Source: JAFGFY01 sp964520425
Lineage (GTDB): Bacteria > Desulfobacterota > DSM-4660 > Desulfatiglandales > HGW-15
Reading direction: 5' to 3'
DNA length: 57,894 nucleotides
NCBI GenBank assembly: GCA_964520425.1
Contig: CAZFMX010000010.1
Coordinates: 1-57,894, forward strand
In this document: piece by piece, positions 1 through 7,618 of the stretch
How positions within the stretch are numbered: position 1 is the stretch's first letter
How the letters are laid out: each line of letters begins with the position of its first letter
Made by a program: the position numbers and the translations under genes
The notes under the pieces: generated by a model
What the model was told of the DNA's origin: nothing
Database searches by the model: none
What the model saw: only the letters and a program-made list of their open reading frames with translations

Positions 1-21
1 TCCCCTTCCAGGGGTTATCTC

Positions 22-50
22 AAAACCGGGCCCTCTGGGCTCGGTTTTTT
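22..50 (+). terminator. Hairpin terminator, possibly bidirectional
   Basis: An inverted repeat (CCGGGCCC, loop TCT, GGGCTCGG) is followed on the plus strand by six T residues. It could end a gene entering from the left of the window. It also lies at the stop codon of the minus-strand efflux permease and has a shorter T-run in that direction. Confidence 0.6.
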
Positions 51-3000
51 ATTCTTCCGGAAATTCGGATTCCTCCTCAAGGATCCCCACCGTGGTCTTC
101 ATATGTAGAAACGTCTTTATTTTTTCCCGCGCGGTCTGGAAAATGGCCCAGAGTGAGGGTGTCAGCATGACCCCAAAGATAACGGCGGCAAGCATGCCGC
201 CAAAAACAGTGGTACCGATGTGGCGTCGGCCTACGGCGCCCGCGCCCGTTGCCAGAACCATCGGCAGCACTCCAAGGACGAAGGAGAATGCGGTCATCAG
301 CACCGCCCGGTAGCGGATTCTTGAAGCCTTGGCGGCGGCTTCGAGAATTGGATGCCCGTGTTCCCGCTCGGTTTTTGCAAATTCCACAATCAGGATGGCG
401 TTTTTGCTGGCAAGCCCGACAAGAAGGATAAGTCCAAGCTGTGCATAAATACTGAGGGGAATGTTGGTGATTTTCAATGCGATCATGGCTCCTAGGGCGG
501 CCACGGCAATGGAAAGCATAACTGGGATGGGAATGGTCCAGCTTTCGTACTGTCCGACCAGGAACAGGAAGCCGAACACCAGAGCCATGACGATCAGGAC
601 GGAAACCTGTCCTTCGTTTTCCCTCTCCTGATAACTGGCCCCGCTCCATTCGTACTGGAAACCTTGTGGAACCGCTTTGATCATGACGTCTTCCATGCCT
701 TTCATGCCTTCACTGGAGCTGAATCCGGGTGCGACATCGGCATTGATCTGCACGGAGGGATACATGTTGTAGCGTTCGATGGACTGGGGCGCAAGGATGG
801 TGGTGACATCGACCAGCGTGGTCAGCGGGACCATCTGTCCCCGGTTGTTCTGAACGTAAACATCAAGGATGTCCTCCAGTTTGCTCCGATAGGGTAAGTC
901 CGCCTGGACTTTTACCTGGTACACCCTGTCGTACAGGTTGAAATCATTGATGTAGCGGGAGCCCATAACAGTAAGGAGTGTGGAGAACACCCTGCTGATC
1001 GGAACACCCTGCATCTCGGCTTTTTCGCGATTGACGTTCAGGTAAAGCTGCGGGGTGCTGGCGCGGTAGGTGCTGTAAGCCCTGCTGATGCGCGGATCCC
1101 GGTTGGCTTCATCCACCAGGAGATTGAGCGCGTTGCCGAGTTCCTCCGAAGATTGCCCCATGGCAGCCTGAAGGCGGAAGTTCATGCCGCTGCTGAAGCC
1201 CAGTTCGCGGATGGCCGGCAGATTGAAAGGCCGGATCTGTGCCCCCGGGATGGTTTCGGCAATTCGGTACAGTTCATCTATAAGAGAATCGATTTGAAGC
1301 TCGGCTGTTTTCCGTTCGTCCCAGGGCTTAAGCTCAATAAAACCCATTCCGCTGTTGCCGCCCCCACCGCTGCTCATTGGGCCCATACCCACCATTGTTA
1401 TCATCCGATCGATGCCCTTGATTTTGTGGGCTTTTTCGTAAAATTCGTGCATTACCGCCACCGTACGCGGCTGGGTGGCGTTTTCCGGCAGTTGAACGTC
1501 AATCATTATCGCCCCCATGTCTTCACTGGGCAGAAAGCTGGTGGGATGTCCGGAAAACAGAAACCAGGCGGCTGAAGCCACGATCAGGAAAAGGCCGACG
1601 GCGACCGGTTTATGACGCACCAGCCATGTGGCACAGAAAACGTAGATATTACGGACTCTGTCCAGTCCCCAGTTGAACCACCCGAAAAATGAGAACTTCT
1701 TTTTCCTGTGCGGGCGCAGCAGGATGGAGCAGAGAGCCGGGCTGAGGGTCAGGGCGTTCAGGGTGGAAATCGACACGGCAGTGGAGATGGTTACGGCGAA
1801 CTGCTGGTAGATTTTTCCCACGATTCCGGAAATGAAGCCTATGGGGATGAAAATTGCAAGCAGAACCAGGGTAGTGGCGATAACGGCGCTGAAAACCTGT
1901 TTCATCGCCTTGTAGGTTGCTTCTTTTGGGGGCAGATGCTCGGTCTCAATGATCCGCTGTACATTTTCCACTACGACGATCGCATCGTCGACCACGATTC
2001 CGATAGACAATACAAGGGCGAAGAGCGTCAGGGTATTGATGCTGTACCCTATTGCCAGCAGGACGGAAAACGTTCCGATCAGCGACACGGGAATGGCGCA
2101 GGCCGGAATAAGAGTCGCTCTCCAGTCCTGCAGGAAGATGAACACAACCAGTACGACCAGTCCGAAGGTCAGCAAGAGGGTAAAAACGATTTCAATGAGC
2201 GCAGAACGAATGAAAACTGTCGGATCAAATACACTGGTGAATACCAGGTCTTCGGGAAAAAATTGGGATAGCCGTTTCAGCTCCGCTTCGGCCTTGTCGA
2301 GGGTTTCGAGAGCGTTGGCTCCAGGCAGCTGGGTCAGGCGAAGAGCTATGGCAGGCTGGCCGTTAAAGGATGCCCCTGCGGAATAGGTCTCCGCCCCCAG
2401 TTCGATCCGGGCGATGTCCTTTAAGGCAATGATTCCGCCTTCGTCGTTGGTGCGGATGATGATGTTTTCAAATTCCTCGACGTTCTGCATACGCCCGGTC
2501 GCCCGGATGCTGAACTGCAGCTGTTGGGTATCGGGGGAAGGTTCCGTTCCGATCGCGCCGGCCGCCGCCTGGATGTTCTGGCTGGCGATGGCGGAGGAAA
2601 CCTCGTCGGCGCTGATTCCGTAGGCTGCCATCTTGGCCGGATCCAGCCAGATCCGCATGCTGAATTTGCTCGGTCCCATGATGCCGACATCGCTGATTCC
2701 CTCTACGCGGGCAATGACGTCCTTAACCTTGTCGTCCAGATAAGTGCCGATAAAAAGCTGGTCATACGTGCGGTTTGGAGAGTAGAAGGCAAAAACCCCC
2801 AGCATGTCTCCCGATCGGGACGTCACGTTGACCGACTGTTGCCGAACCTCGGCGGGCAGCTTGGCGTTGGCCCGCTGCACCCGGTTCTGCACCTTGACCA
2901 TGGCAATATCGACATCGATTCCGACATCGAAGGTAACCGAAAGACTGTATCTCCCGTCGCTCGAGGTTGAAGACATGTAGATCATGCCTTCAACGCCGTT

Positions 3001-3210
3001 GACCACTTCTTCAATCGGGGCGGCTACGGCATCGGAAACCACCTGGGCGCTGGCCCCCGGATAGGCCGCGCTGACCATGACTGTCGGGGGCGCCACATCC
3101 GGATATTGAAGAATCGGAAGGTTTGTCAGGGCGACCGTACCCGCAAGGAGAATAACGACGGATATAACCATGGCCAGGCGGGGGCGCCGGATGAAATGAG
3201 CGGAAAACAT
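49..3210 (-). CDS. RND multidrug efflux permease (AcrB/MexB type)
   Basis: Inner-membrane proton/drug antiporter of the hydrophobe/amphiphile efflux family; 1053 residues is the usual length. It begins with the characteristic N-terminal helix (FIRRPRLAMVISVVILLAG) and shows the proton-relay acidic pair in TM4 (GIVVDDAIVVVEN) and the matching TM10 lysine (GLASKNAILIVEF). The adaptor gene lies upstream on the same strand, so the two form an operon. No TolC-like outer-membrane factor is seen; it may lie beyond the left edge or elsewhere. The substrate cannot be predicted from sequence. Confidence 0.95.
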   Translation of the reverse strand: MFSAHFIRRPRLAMVISVVILLAGTVALTNLPILQYPDVAPPTVMVSAAYPGASAQVVSDAVAAPIEEVVNGVEGMIYMSSTSSDGRYSLSVTFDVGIDVDIAMVKVQNRVQRANAKLPAEVRQQSVNVTSRSGDMLGVFAFYSPNRTYDQLFIGTYLDDKVKDVIARVEGISDVGIMGPSKFSMRIWLDPAKMAAYGISADEVSSAIASQNIQAAAGAIGTEPSPDTQQLQFSIRATGRMQNVEEFENIIIRTNDEGGIIALKDIARIELGAETYSAGASFNGQPAIALRLTQLPGANALETLDKAEAELKRLSQFFPEDLVFTSVFDPTVFIRSALIEIVFTLLLTFGLVVLVVFIFLQDWRATLIPACAIPVSLIGTFSVLLAIGYSINTLTLFALVLSIGIVVDDAIVVVENVQRIIETEHLPPKEATYKAMKQVFSAVIATTLVLLAIFIPIGFISGIVGKIYQQFAVTISTAVSISTLNALTLSPALCSILLRPHRKKKFSFFGWFNWGLDRVRNIYVFCATWLVRHKPVAVGLFLIVASAAWFLFSGHPTSFLPSEDMGAIMIDVQLPENATQPRTVAVMHEFYEKAHKIKGIDRMITMVGMGPMSSGGGGNSGMGFIELKPWDERKTAELQIDSLIDELYRIAETIPGAQIRPFNLPAIRELGFSSGMNFRLQAAMGQSSEELGNALNLLVDEANRDPRISRAYSTYRASTPQLYLNVNREKAEMQGVPISRVFSTLLTVMGSRYINDFNLYDRVYQVKVQADLPYRSKLEDILDVYVQNNRGQMVPLTTLVDVTTILAPQSIERYNMYPSVQINADVAPGFSSSEGMKGMEDVMIKAVPQGFQYEWSGASYQERENEGQVSVLIVMALVFGFLFLVGQYESWTIPIPVMLSIAVAALGAMIALKITNIPLSIYAQLGLILLVGLASKNAILIVEFAKTEREHGHPILEAAAKASRIRYRAVLMTAFSFVLGVLPMVLATGAGAVGRRHIGTTVFGGMLAAVIFGVMLTPSLWAIFQTAREKIKTFLHMKTTVGILEEESEFPEE

Positions 3211-3275
3211 CTATCTTAAATCCATATCATTAGAAATATTTTGAATGTGTCAATTGTCTTTAAAACCTGGTGTCC

Positions 3276-3308
3276 TTCGATGGGATCCAGGACCATGAGC
3301 CTGTCGAA
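3276..3308. repeat. REP-like palindrome
   Basis: An imperfect palindrome (TTCGATGGGATCC ... ATGAGCCTGTCGAA) lies in the 176-bp space between adaptor and permease genes. It resembles the TTCGACAGGCTC-type palindromes scattered through many deltaproteobacterial genomes; that comparison is from memory. It could form an mRNA hairpin between the two efflux genes. Confidence 0.5.
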
Positions 3309-3386
3309 CGGCCGTTCCACTATCTTTAGATCGATGGTGACGAACTAAAAAGAGACCCCCTTGCTCCTCACAGATCAGACACGACA

Positions 3387-4595
3387 CTAAGACTTACCTT
3401 CTGTGGGCAACTTGGCTCTCTCCTTACTGCTTTCTATTCTAACAGTCTGTCCATGGCGTACTTTCTGAATGCCTTCAACGACAATGGTTTCACCGACCCG
3501 AATTCCCTCTTCAACAACCCAATCCGTCCCGATAGCGGATCTTTTTTTAATGATCCGCATCTCCACGACGTTGTTATCTCCCACGACATAGACATAACTG
3601 CCTTCACGGCTTTCAGCAACCGCCGCCTGAGGGACCAATGGTAGCAATTCCCCCTTGACTTGGGCCAGGATCACGTTCACATACCCTCCCGGAATCAATA
3701 GCCCGTCAGGATTGGTGTAACGGGAACGGAGGGAGATTGTACCGGTGGAAGGGTCGATGGCAGTGTCGGCAAAATCCCACAGTCCTTTGAAAGGGTACAT
3801 GCTGCTGTTGGGCAGACGCAATGCCGGAGTAAAAATTTTTTCAGGAGAGGACCCGGACCTTTCCATGAGGTCGAGATATTCCACTTCACTCATGGAACAG
3901 ACCACGCGGATCGGATCGTACCTAACGATGGTAGCAATAGTGCCGGAACTCGGGCCCACGTAATCTCCGGTGGAATAACGCTTCTTGGTTACACGCCCCG
4001 AAATGGGGGCACGAACAATTGTGTAATCAAGATCGATGTTGGCAAGTTTCAGGTTGGCTTTTGCAGATACATGCTGTGCCTTATTGTAGTCTACATCTCT
4101 CTGCGCGGATTCTATGTCCTTTTCAGGCACGCTTCCGCCCTTGGCCGATTGCACCCGCTGGAGATACTTTTCCGCTTCTGCTAAATTGGCTTCGATCTGA
4201 GCAACAGTGCCTTTGCGGGCCTCAATTTCAGCAAGGAACCGTGCCTTTTCAATGGTAAACATCAGGTCTCCGGCCTTTACGGAATGGCCCTCTTCAAAAT
4301 CGATGGATTCCAGGTATCCCGATACCCTGGCGACCAGGTCTACGGAATCGATGGCTTCCACCCGTCCGACATACTCCCGAGTGTCCGTGATTTCCTTTTG
4401 AACGACTTGCTGCACCCGTACCAATGGAGCTTCCACCTGGAATTTCGCCTGTGGTCCGGCATCTGGGGGCGAAGTAACCTCTTTTCGACTCCCGAGAAAA
4501 AACCAGATTACAAGCAGGATGGCAATGAGCAGAACGACATAATTCAACAAGCGCCTTTTCCAGTTTTTTCCCGGCAAAAGTTTTTCAAGATTCAA
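3387..4595 (-). CDS. RND efflux periplasmic adaptor (membrane fusion protein)
   Basis: AcrA/MexA-type adaptor linking the permease to an outer-membrane channel. An N-terminal membrane anchor (LLNYVVLLIAILLVIWFFLG) without a lipobox is followed by a split lipoyl domain (VSGYLESIDFEEGHSVKAGD and APISGRVTKKRYSTGDYV), an alpha-hairpin and beta-barrel segments. The likely start is a TTG at 4595, because AAGGAG lies eight bases upstream. It sits directly upstream of the permease gene, 176 bp apart, and is probably co-transcribed. Length (402 aa) is normal for the family. Confidence 0.93.
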   Translation of the reverse strand: MNLEKLLPGKNWKRRLLNYVVLLIAILLVIWFFLGSRKEVTSPPDAGPQAKFQVEAPLVRVQQVVQKEITDTREYVGRVEAIDSVDLVARVSGYLESIDFEEGHSVKAGDLMFTIEKARFLAEIEARKGTVAQIEANLAEAEKYLQRVQSAKGGSVPEKDIESAQRDVDYNKAQHVSAKANLKLANIDLDYTIVRAPISGRVTKKRYSTGDYVGPSSGTIATIVRYDPIRVVCSMSEVEYLDLMERSGSSPEKIFTPALRLPNSSMYPFKGLWDFADTAIDPSTGTISLRSRYTNPDGLLIPGGYVNVILAQVKGELLPLVPQAAVAESREGSYVYVVGDNNVVEMRIIKKRSAIGTDWVVEEGIRVGETIVVEGIQKVRHGQTVRIESSKERAKLPTEGKS

Positions 4596-4899
4596 TGTAC
4601 CGACTCCTTGGGCCTAGTAGCCCCGAAAAAATTCGACTCACCCAATTCAGTTAATCCGTCCGATTTAAAATGCAAATTGCTACCGGAGGGAAGGAATACA
4701 CTAATCTTTCATCATAATCCCAAGACAGGTTTTTATCAAGGGCTACCCGGTATCAGAACAAACGTTCCACTTGTTTTGTTCCCATTGAACAATCGACTGC
4801 CTCAACTCTTTCCTGTCACCTCATGTCACTCTCAAATTCAGGCGTTTAGAGGGATAAAGGAGCGTTAGGAATGGAATTTAATTATTTCATTTATTGGGG
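4596..4899. other. Non-coding stretch upstream of the efflux operon
   Basis: About 300 bp between the adaptor start and the tRNA-derived repeat. I see no convincing gene, RNA or strong promoter. The efflux operon promoter should lie here on the minus strand. Confidence 0.4.
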
Positions 4900-4922
4900 T
4901 GGTGGGCGGTACAGGATTTGAA
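4900..4922 (-). repeat. Partial copy of the tRNA-Val 3' end (att-like)
   Basis: These 23 bases match the CCA end, acceptor 3' strand and part of the T arm of the tRNA-Val at 5276-5298, with 21 of 23 identical. The copy lies on the far side of the small GIY-YIG gene, in the same orientation as the tRNA. A repeat of a tRNA 3' end around an inserted gene is the pattern left by integration at a tRNA. Confidence 0.7.
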
Positions 4923-4998
4923 TGCGCCAGAGGCGCACAAGCTCGCTAGAGGCGGGCAAGGCGCCCTCTGGAGAATTGCTTTACCCGCCTTTGGCGGG
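4923..4998. repeat. Nested short hairpins at the GIY-YIG gene end
   Basis: Several small palindromes follow one another: GCGCC-AGA-GGCGC near 4924, and CCCGCC-TTT-GGCGGG at 4984-4998. The last encodes the C-terminal residues of the GIY-YIG protein next to its stop codon. They may act as structural ends of a small mobile unit or as a weak terminator. Confidence 0.5.
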
Positions 4999-5247
4999 CT
5001 GCGACATAGTGGACTCGAGCATATCGAGCCATTTACGGCCTAGTCCTGACTTAAGGAATTTTTCCCGTTCTCTCGCAGTCTTGTGGTCAGGAAATTGTTC
5101 GGTATGAAGAACAAAAAAGTCCCCTATTACTTGCCCTCCTTTTGTGCTCCCGTTTCGGTGTTCCCGGAGACGCCGAGACAAATGGTTTGTAATTCCAACG
5201 TATCGTTTCCCGGTTTTCCCCTTGAGAACGTATAAGATAACCACAGA
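4981..5247 (-). CDS. Small GIY-YIG nuclease-domain protein
   Basis: A single-domain GIY-YIG protein of about 88 residues, the usual size of the YhbQ/UvrC-N-like stand-alone family. The variant motif is YVLK..TGKRYVGITNHLSRRL, with the conserved Arg in the helix (RRLREHRNG) and a catalytic-type Glu in AREREKFLKSG. An open frame extends upstream into the tRNA, but a GTG at 5247 gives the family length, so I chose it; the ribosome binding site is weak. It lies 29 bp past the tRNA-Val 3' end and is closed by a partial copy of that 3' end. Function unknown; likely a selfish or tRNA-associated element. Confidence 0.72.
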   Translation of the reverse strand, partial: SVVILYVLKGKTGKRYVGITNHLSRRLREHRNGSTKGGQVIGDFFVLHTEQFPDHKTAREREKFLKSGLGRKWLDMLESTMSQPAKGG

Positions 5248-5275
5248 AGGCCTACAGTAAAGTTCTTTAATGTAA

Positions 5276-5350
5276 TGGTGGGCGGTAAGGGATTTGAACC
5301 CTTGACTTCCACCGTGTGAGGATGGCACTCTCCCGCTGAGTTAACCGCCC
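5276..5350 (-). tRNA. tRNA-Val (anticodon CAC)
   Basis: The reverse strand folds as a cloverleaf: acceptor GGGCGGT pairs with ACCGCCC, D arm ACTC/GAGT, anticodon stem CCATC/GGTGG around loop CTCACAC (anticodon CAC, reading GUG), and T arm with GTTCAAATC. CCA is encoded at the 3' end. The GIY-YIG gene follows on the same strand. Confidence 0.93.
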
Positions 5351-5422
5351 ATATAAGAAGAGAGAATTTGAAAAGTGTTCTTTTACATACTATGAATTGC
5401 CAGGGTTTGTAAATAAAAAACC

Positions 5423-6220
5423 TTAGGACATTCCTACCATCTTTTTCATTGCTTCGACTTCATTGGTTATAAGATGGCGACACTCCCCGATTTTGAGGTC
5501 TCCAAGATCAAGATTCCCAAATCCTGTCCGAATGAGTTGAATGACTTTGTGTCCCGAAGCCTCCAGCATTCGCCTCACCAGCCTCGATCTTCCCACTGTG
5601 ATGGTTATCCTGAGCACACTTTTTCCTTCACCTTGCCGGAGGAGGGCGATCTTGGCCGGGCCGGAGAATCCATCCTCAAGCCGAACACCCTTCTTTAGGG
5701 TATTCAAGGTCTTAGGATTGATTAGTCCTTCAACAGTGACCTTGTATGTCTTGGGAACATGATAGCTGGGGTGAGTGAGACGATAGGCCCATTCGCCGTC
5801 ATTGGTCAACAGCAACAATCCAAGGCTGTCAAAATCCAATCGTCCAACTGGATAGACCCGCTCCTTAATATTCCTTATGAAATCGGTCACAATGGGTCTT
5901 CCAGCGGGGTCGCTGAGGGCGGAAATACAAGCAAAAGGCTTGTTAAGCATCAGGTAGATTCTGGAAGATGGTTTTGGTATTTCTTCGCCGTTGACCCTGA
6001 TACTCTCTTTTCCCCAAACGGCCTGAGCTCCCAATTCCCGAACCACTCTACCGTCATGAGTCACTCTTCCGGCCCTGATTAAATCATCTGCCTTGCGTCT
6101 TGACGTCACACCGGCTAACGACAGGATTCTGTTAATCCTCTGCGGACCGATTTCCTTCGATGATGGCTTCTTCAAGTGCTTCCTCTGGTGCTTGCGTATG
6201 GAGGGGGCGTGCTTCGTCAT
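5423..6220 (-). CDS. rluB: 23S rRNA pseudouridine synthase, RluB/RsuA family
   Basis: An N-terminal S4 RNA-binding domain (INRILSLAGVTSRRKADDLI) precedes the catalytic domain with the RsuA-family motif GRLDFDSLGLLLLTNDG, whose first Asp is the catalytic nucleophile. RluB modifies a uridine in helix 89 of 23S rRNA in other bacteria. The start is uncertain: ATG at 6220 is used, but an in-frame TTG at 6247 extends it. Either start overlaps the end of scpB by about 90-115 bp, because the S4 domain begins only where scpB stops. scpA-scpB-rluB is a common gene order. Confidence 0.88.
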   Translation of the reverse strand: MTKHAPSIRKHQRKHLKKPSSKEIGPQRINRILSLAGVTSRRKADDLIRAGRVTHDGRVVRELGAQAVWGKESIRVNGEEIPKPSSRIYLMLNKPFACISALSDPAGRPIVTDFIRNIKERVYPVGRLDFDSLGLLLLTNDGEWAYRLTHPSYHVPKTYKVTVEGLINPKTLNTLKKGVRLEDGFSGPAKIALLRQGEGKSVLRITITVGRSRLVRRMLEASGHKVIQLIRTGFGNLDLGDLKIGECRHLITNEVEAMKKMVGMS

Positions 6221-6815
6221 CGATAGGCTCTGGTTCTCCTTGCTCAAGGCTCAGGGATTCACCTTCGAGTTGAGGCATTGGCATATGTTCATCAGAGCCA
6301 AAAGCCTTTATCTCTTTGAGTTTGGGAAGGTCTGAGATGCTCTTAAGATCAAAAACCTCTAGAAATCTCTTGGAGGTGCCGTAGATTAAAGGCCTACCGG
6401 GCAGCTCTTTTCGCCCCATGATTTTGATAAGTCCTTTTTCCAATAAAGTCCTTAAGATGCCTCCAACATCCACTCCTCGAAACCTTTCTATTTCGTGCCG
6501 AAGGATCGGCTGCTTGTAGGCGATAATAGCCAGGGTCTCCATAGCAGCCCTGGAAAGCCTGCTTGGTGATTTCTGGAGCATCTTCATGATATAGGGTGCG
6601 TATTCGGAACGACTTCTAAACTGATATCCACTCGCCACCTCTTTAAGTGTAAAGCTTCTCTCCAAGGATTCATATTCATGGCGCAGCACTTCCAATGTCC
6701 CTTTTATTTCGGACTCTTTAGCGTCAGGAAGGACGGTACGGATTTCTTTGGCATTCAACGGCTTTTCTGCCGCGTAAAGCAACGCTTCTATAATCATTTT
6801 CAACGACTTAGACAT
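6132..6815 (-). CDS. scpB: Segregation and condensation protein B
   Basis: Winged-helix partner of ScpA and SMC in the bacterial condensin complex. Family sequence is clear: IIEALLYAAEKPLNAKEIRT at the N terminus and ETLAIIAYKQPILRHEIERF with RGVDVGGILRTLLEKGLI. The ATG at 6815 is preferred over the upstream ATG at 6839: it has GGAG upstream and overlaps the scpA stop by 8 bp, implying translational coupling. The C-terminal tail is long and acidic. Confidence 0.93.
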   Translation of the reverse strand: MSKSLKMIIEALLYAAEKPLNAKEIRTVLPDAKESEIKGTLEVLRHEYESLERSFTLKEVASGYQFRSRSEYAPYIMKMLQKSPSRLSRAAMETLAIIAYKQPILRHEIERFRGVDVGGILRTLLEKGLIKIMGRKELPGRPLIYGTSKRFLEVFDLKSISDLPKLKEIKAFGSDEHMPMPQLEGESLSLEQGEPEPIDDEARPLHTQAPEEALEEAIIEGNRSAED

Positions 6816-7596
6816 GATGGTTGTCTCCGCTATCTTCAAACAGAGCCTCTAATTGTATATCCTTTTCCGGATCGTCTTGAAAAATCCTCAATAACCCCGA
6901 GTGGACGAGTTCCAAGAGGGCCAAGAAGGTGATGATGAATTCGGAAATGGTCCTGTCTTCCACAAAAAGCTCTTGAAAATATATGACACCACGCATTTTC
7001 AGAGACTCCAGGATATAGGCTGTCTTCTCTTCGAGGGAATATGGTTCGGTGGCCAGAACCAACGGGGTGCCCGGCAGTCTCTGCTCAACCATTGCCTTAA
7101 AGGCATCCAGGAGCTGGAAAAGGTTGACTTCCAGGAAGGGATCCTCCCCTTCCAATTGTCTCTTAAAATCGAAAGATAATTGATGAGCAAAGACATCTCT
7201 ATCCAATAATTCCCTGTCAAGGAGTTCTCCCGCGGCTTCCTTCAATCGGAGGTACTCTAAGAGAGGTCGTGTCAGCTCCTCACGGGGATCTTCTCCATCT
7301 CCTTCCTCATCCGAACCGGGAATGAGCAGTCTGGATTTAATGTGAAGGAGCGTGGATGCCATGACCAGGAAATCTCCCGCCACATTAATATTGAGAACTT
7401 TCATCAGATCCAAGTAGGCCAGGTATTGATCCGTGATTGTGGCAATGGGAATATCAAAAATATCCACTTCATTTTTTCGAATGAGATGGAGAAGAAGTTC
7501 CATAGGCCCTTGGAATATCTCCAGTTTTACTTCGTAATCCGTAGGATTCGGAGGATGCTTTCTTTCGATTATCCCATTATCTTCAGTGTGTTCCAT
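6808..7596 (-). CDS. scpA: Segregation and condensation protein A
   Basis: Kleisin subunit of the SMC-ScpAB condensin. The N terminus carries the family signature (YEVKLEIFQGPMELLLHLI, then KNEVDIFDIPIATITDQYL) that binds the SMC neck; the C-terminal winged helix (VIYFQELFVEDRTISEFIIT) binds the SMC head. Length of 262 aa is normal. It lies upstream of and overlaps scpB. Confidence 0.94.
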   Translation of the reverse strand: MEHTEDNGIIERKHPPNPTDYEVKLEIFQGPMELLLHLIRKNEVDIFDIPIATITDQYLAYLDLMKVLNINVAGDFLVMASTLLHIKSRLLIPGSDEEGDGEDPREELTRPLLEYLRLKEAAGELLDRELLDRDVFAHQLSFDFKRQLEGEDPFLEVNLFQLLDAFKAMVEQRLPGTPLVLATEPYSLEEKTAYILESLKMRGVIYFQELFVEDRTISEFIITFLALLELVHSGLLRIFQDDPEKDIQLEALFEDSGDNHHV

Positions 7597-7618
7597 ATGA
7601 CCCCTAGTCTAGTGAAGT

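Noticed and set aside
1708..2271. 187-codon plus-strand frame inside the efflux permease gene
   Set aside because: Antisense shadow of a clear RND permease, with no independent support.
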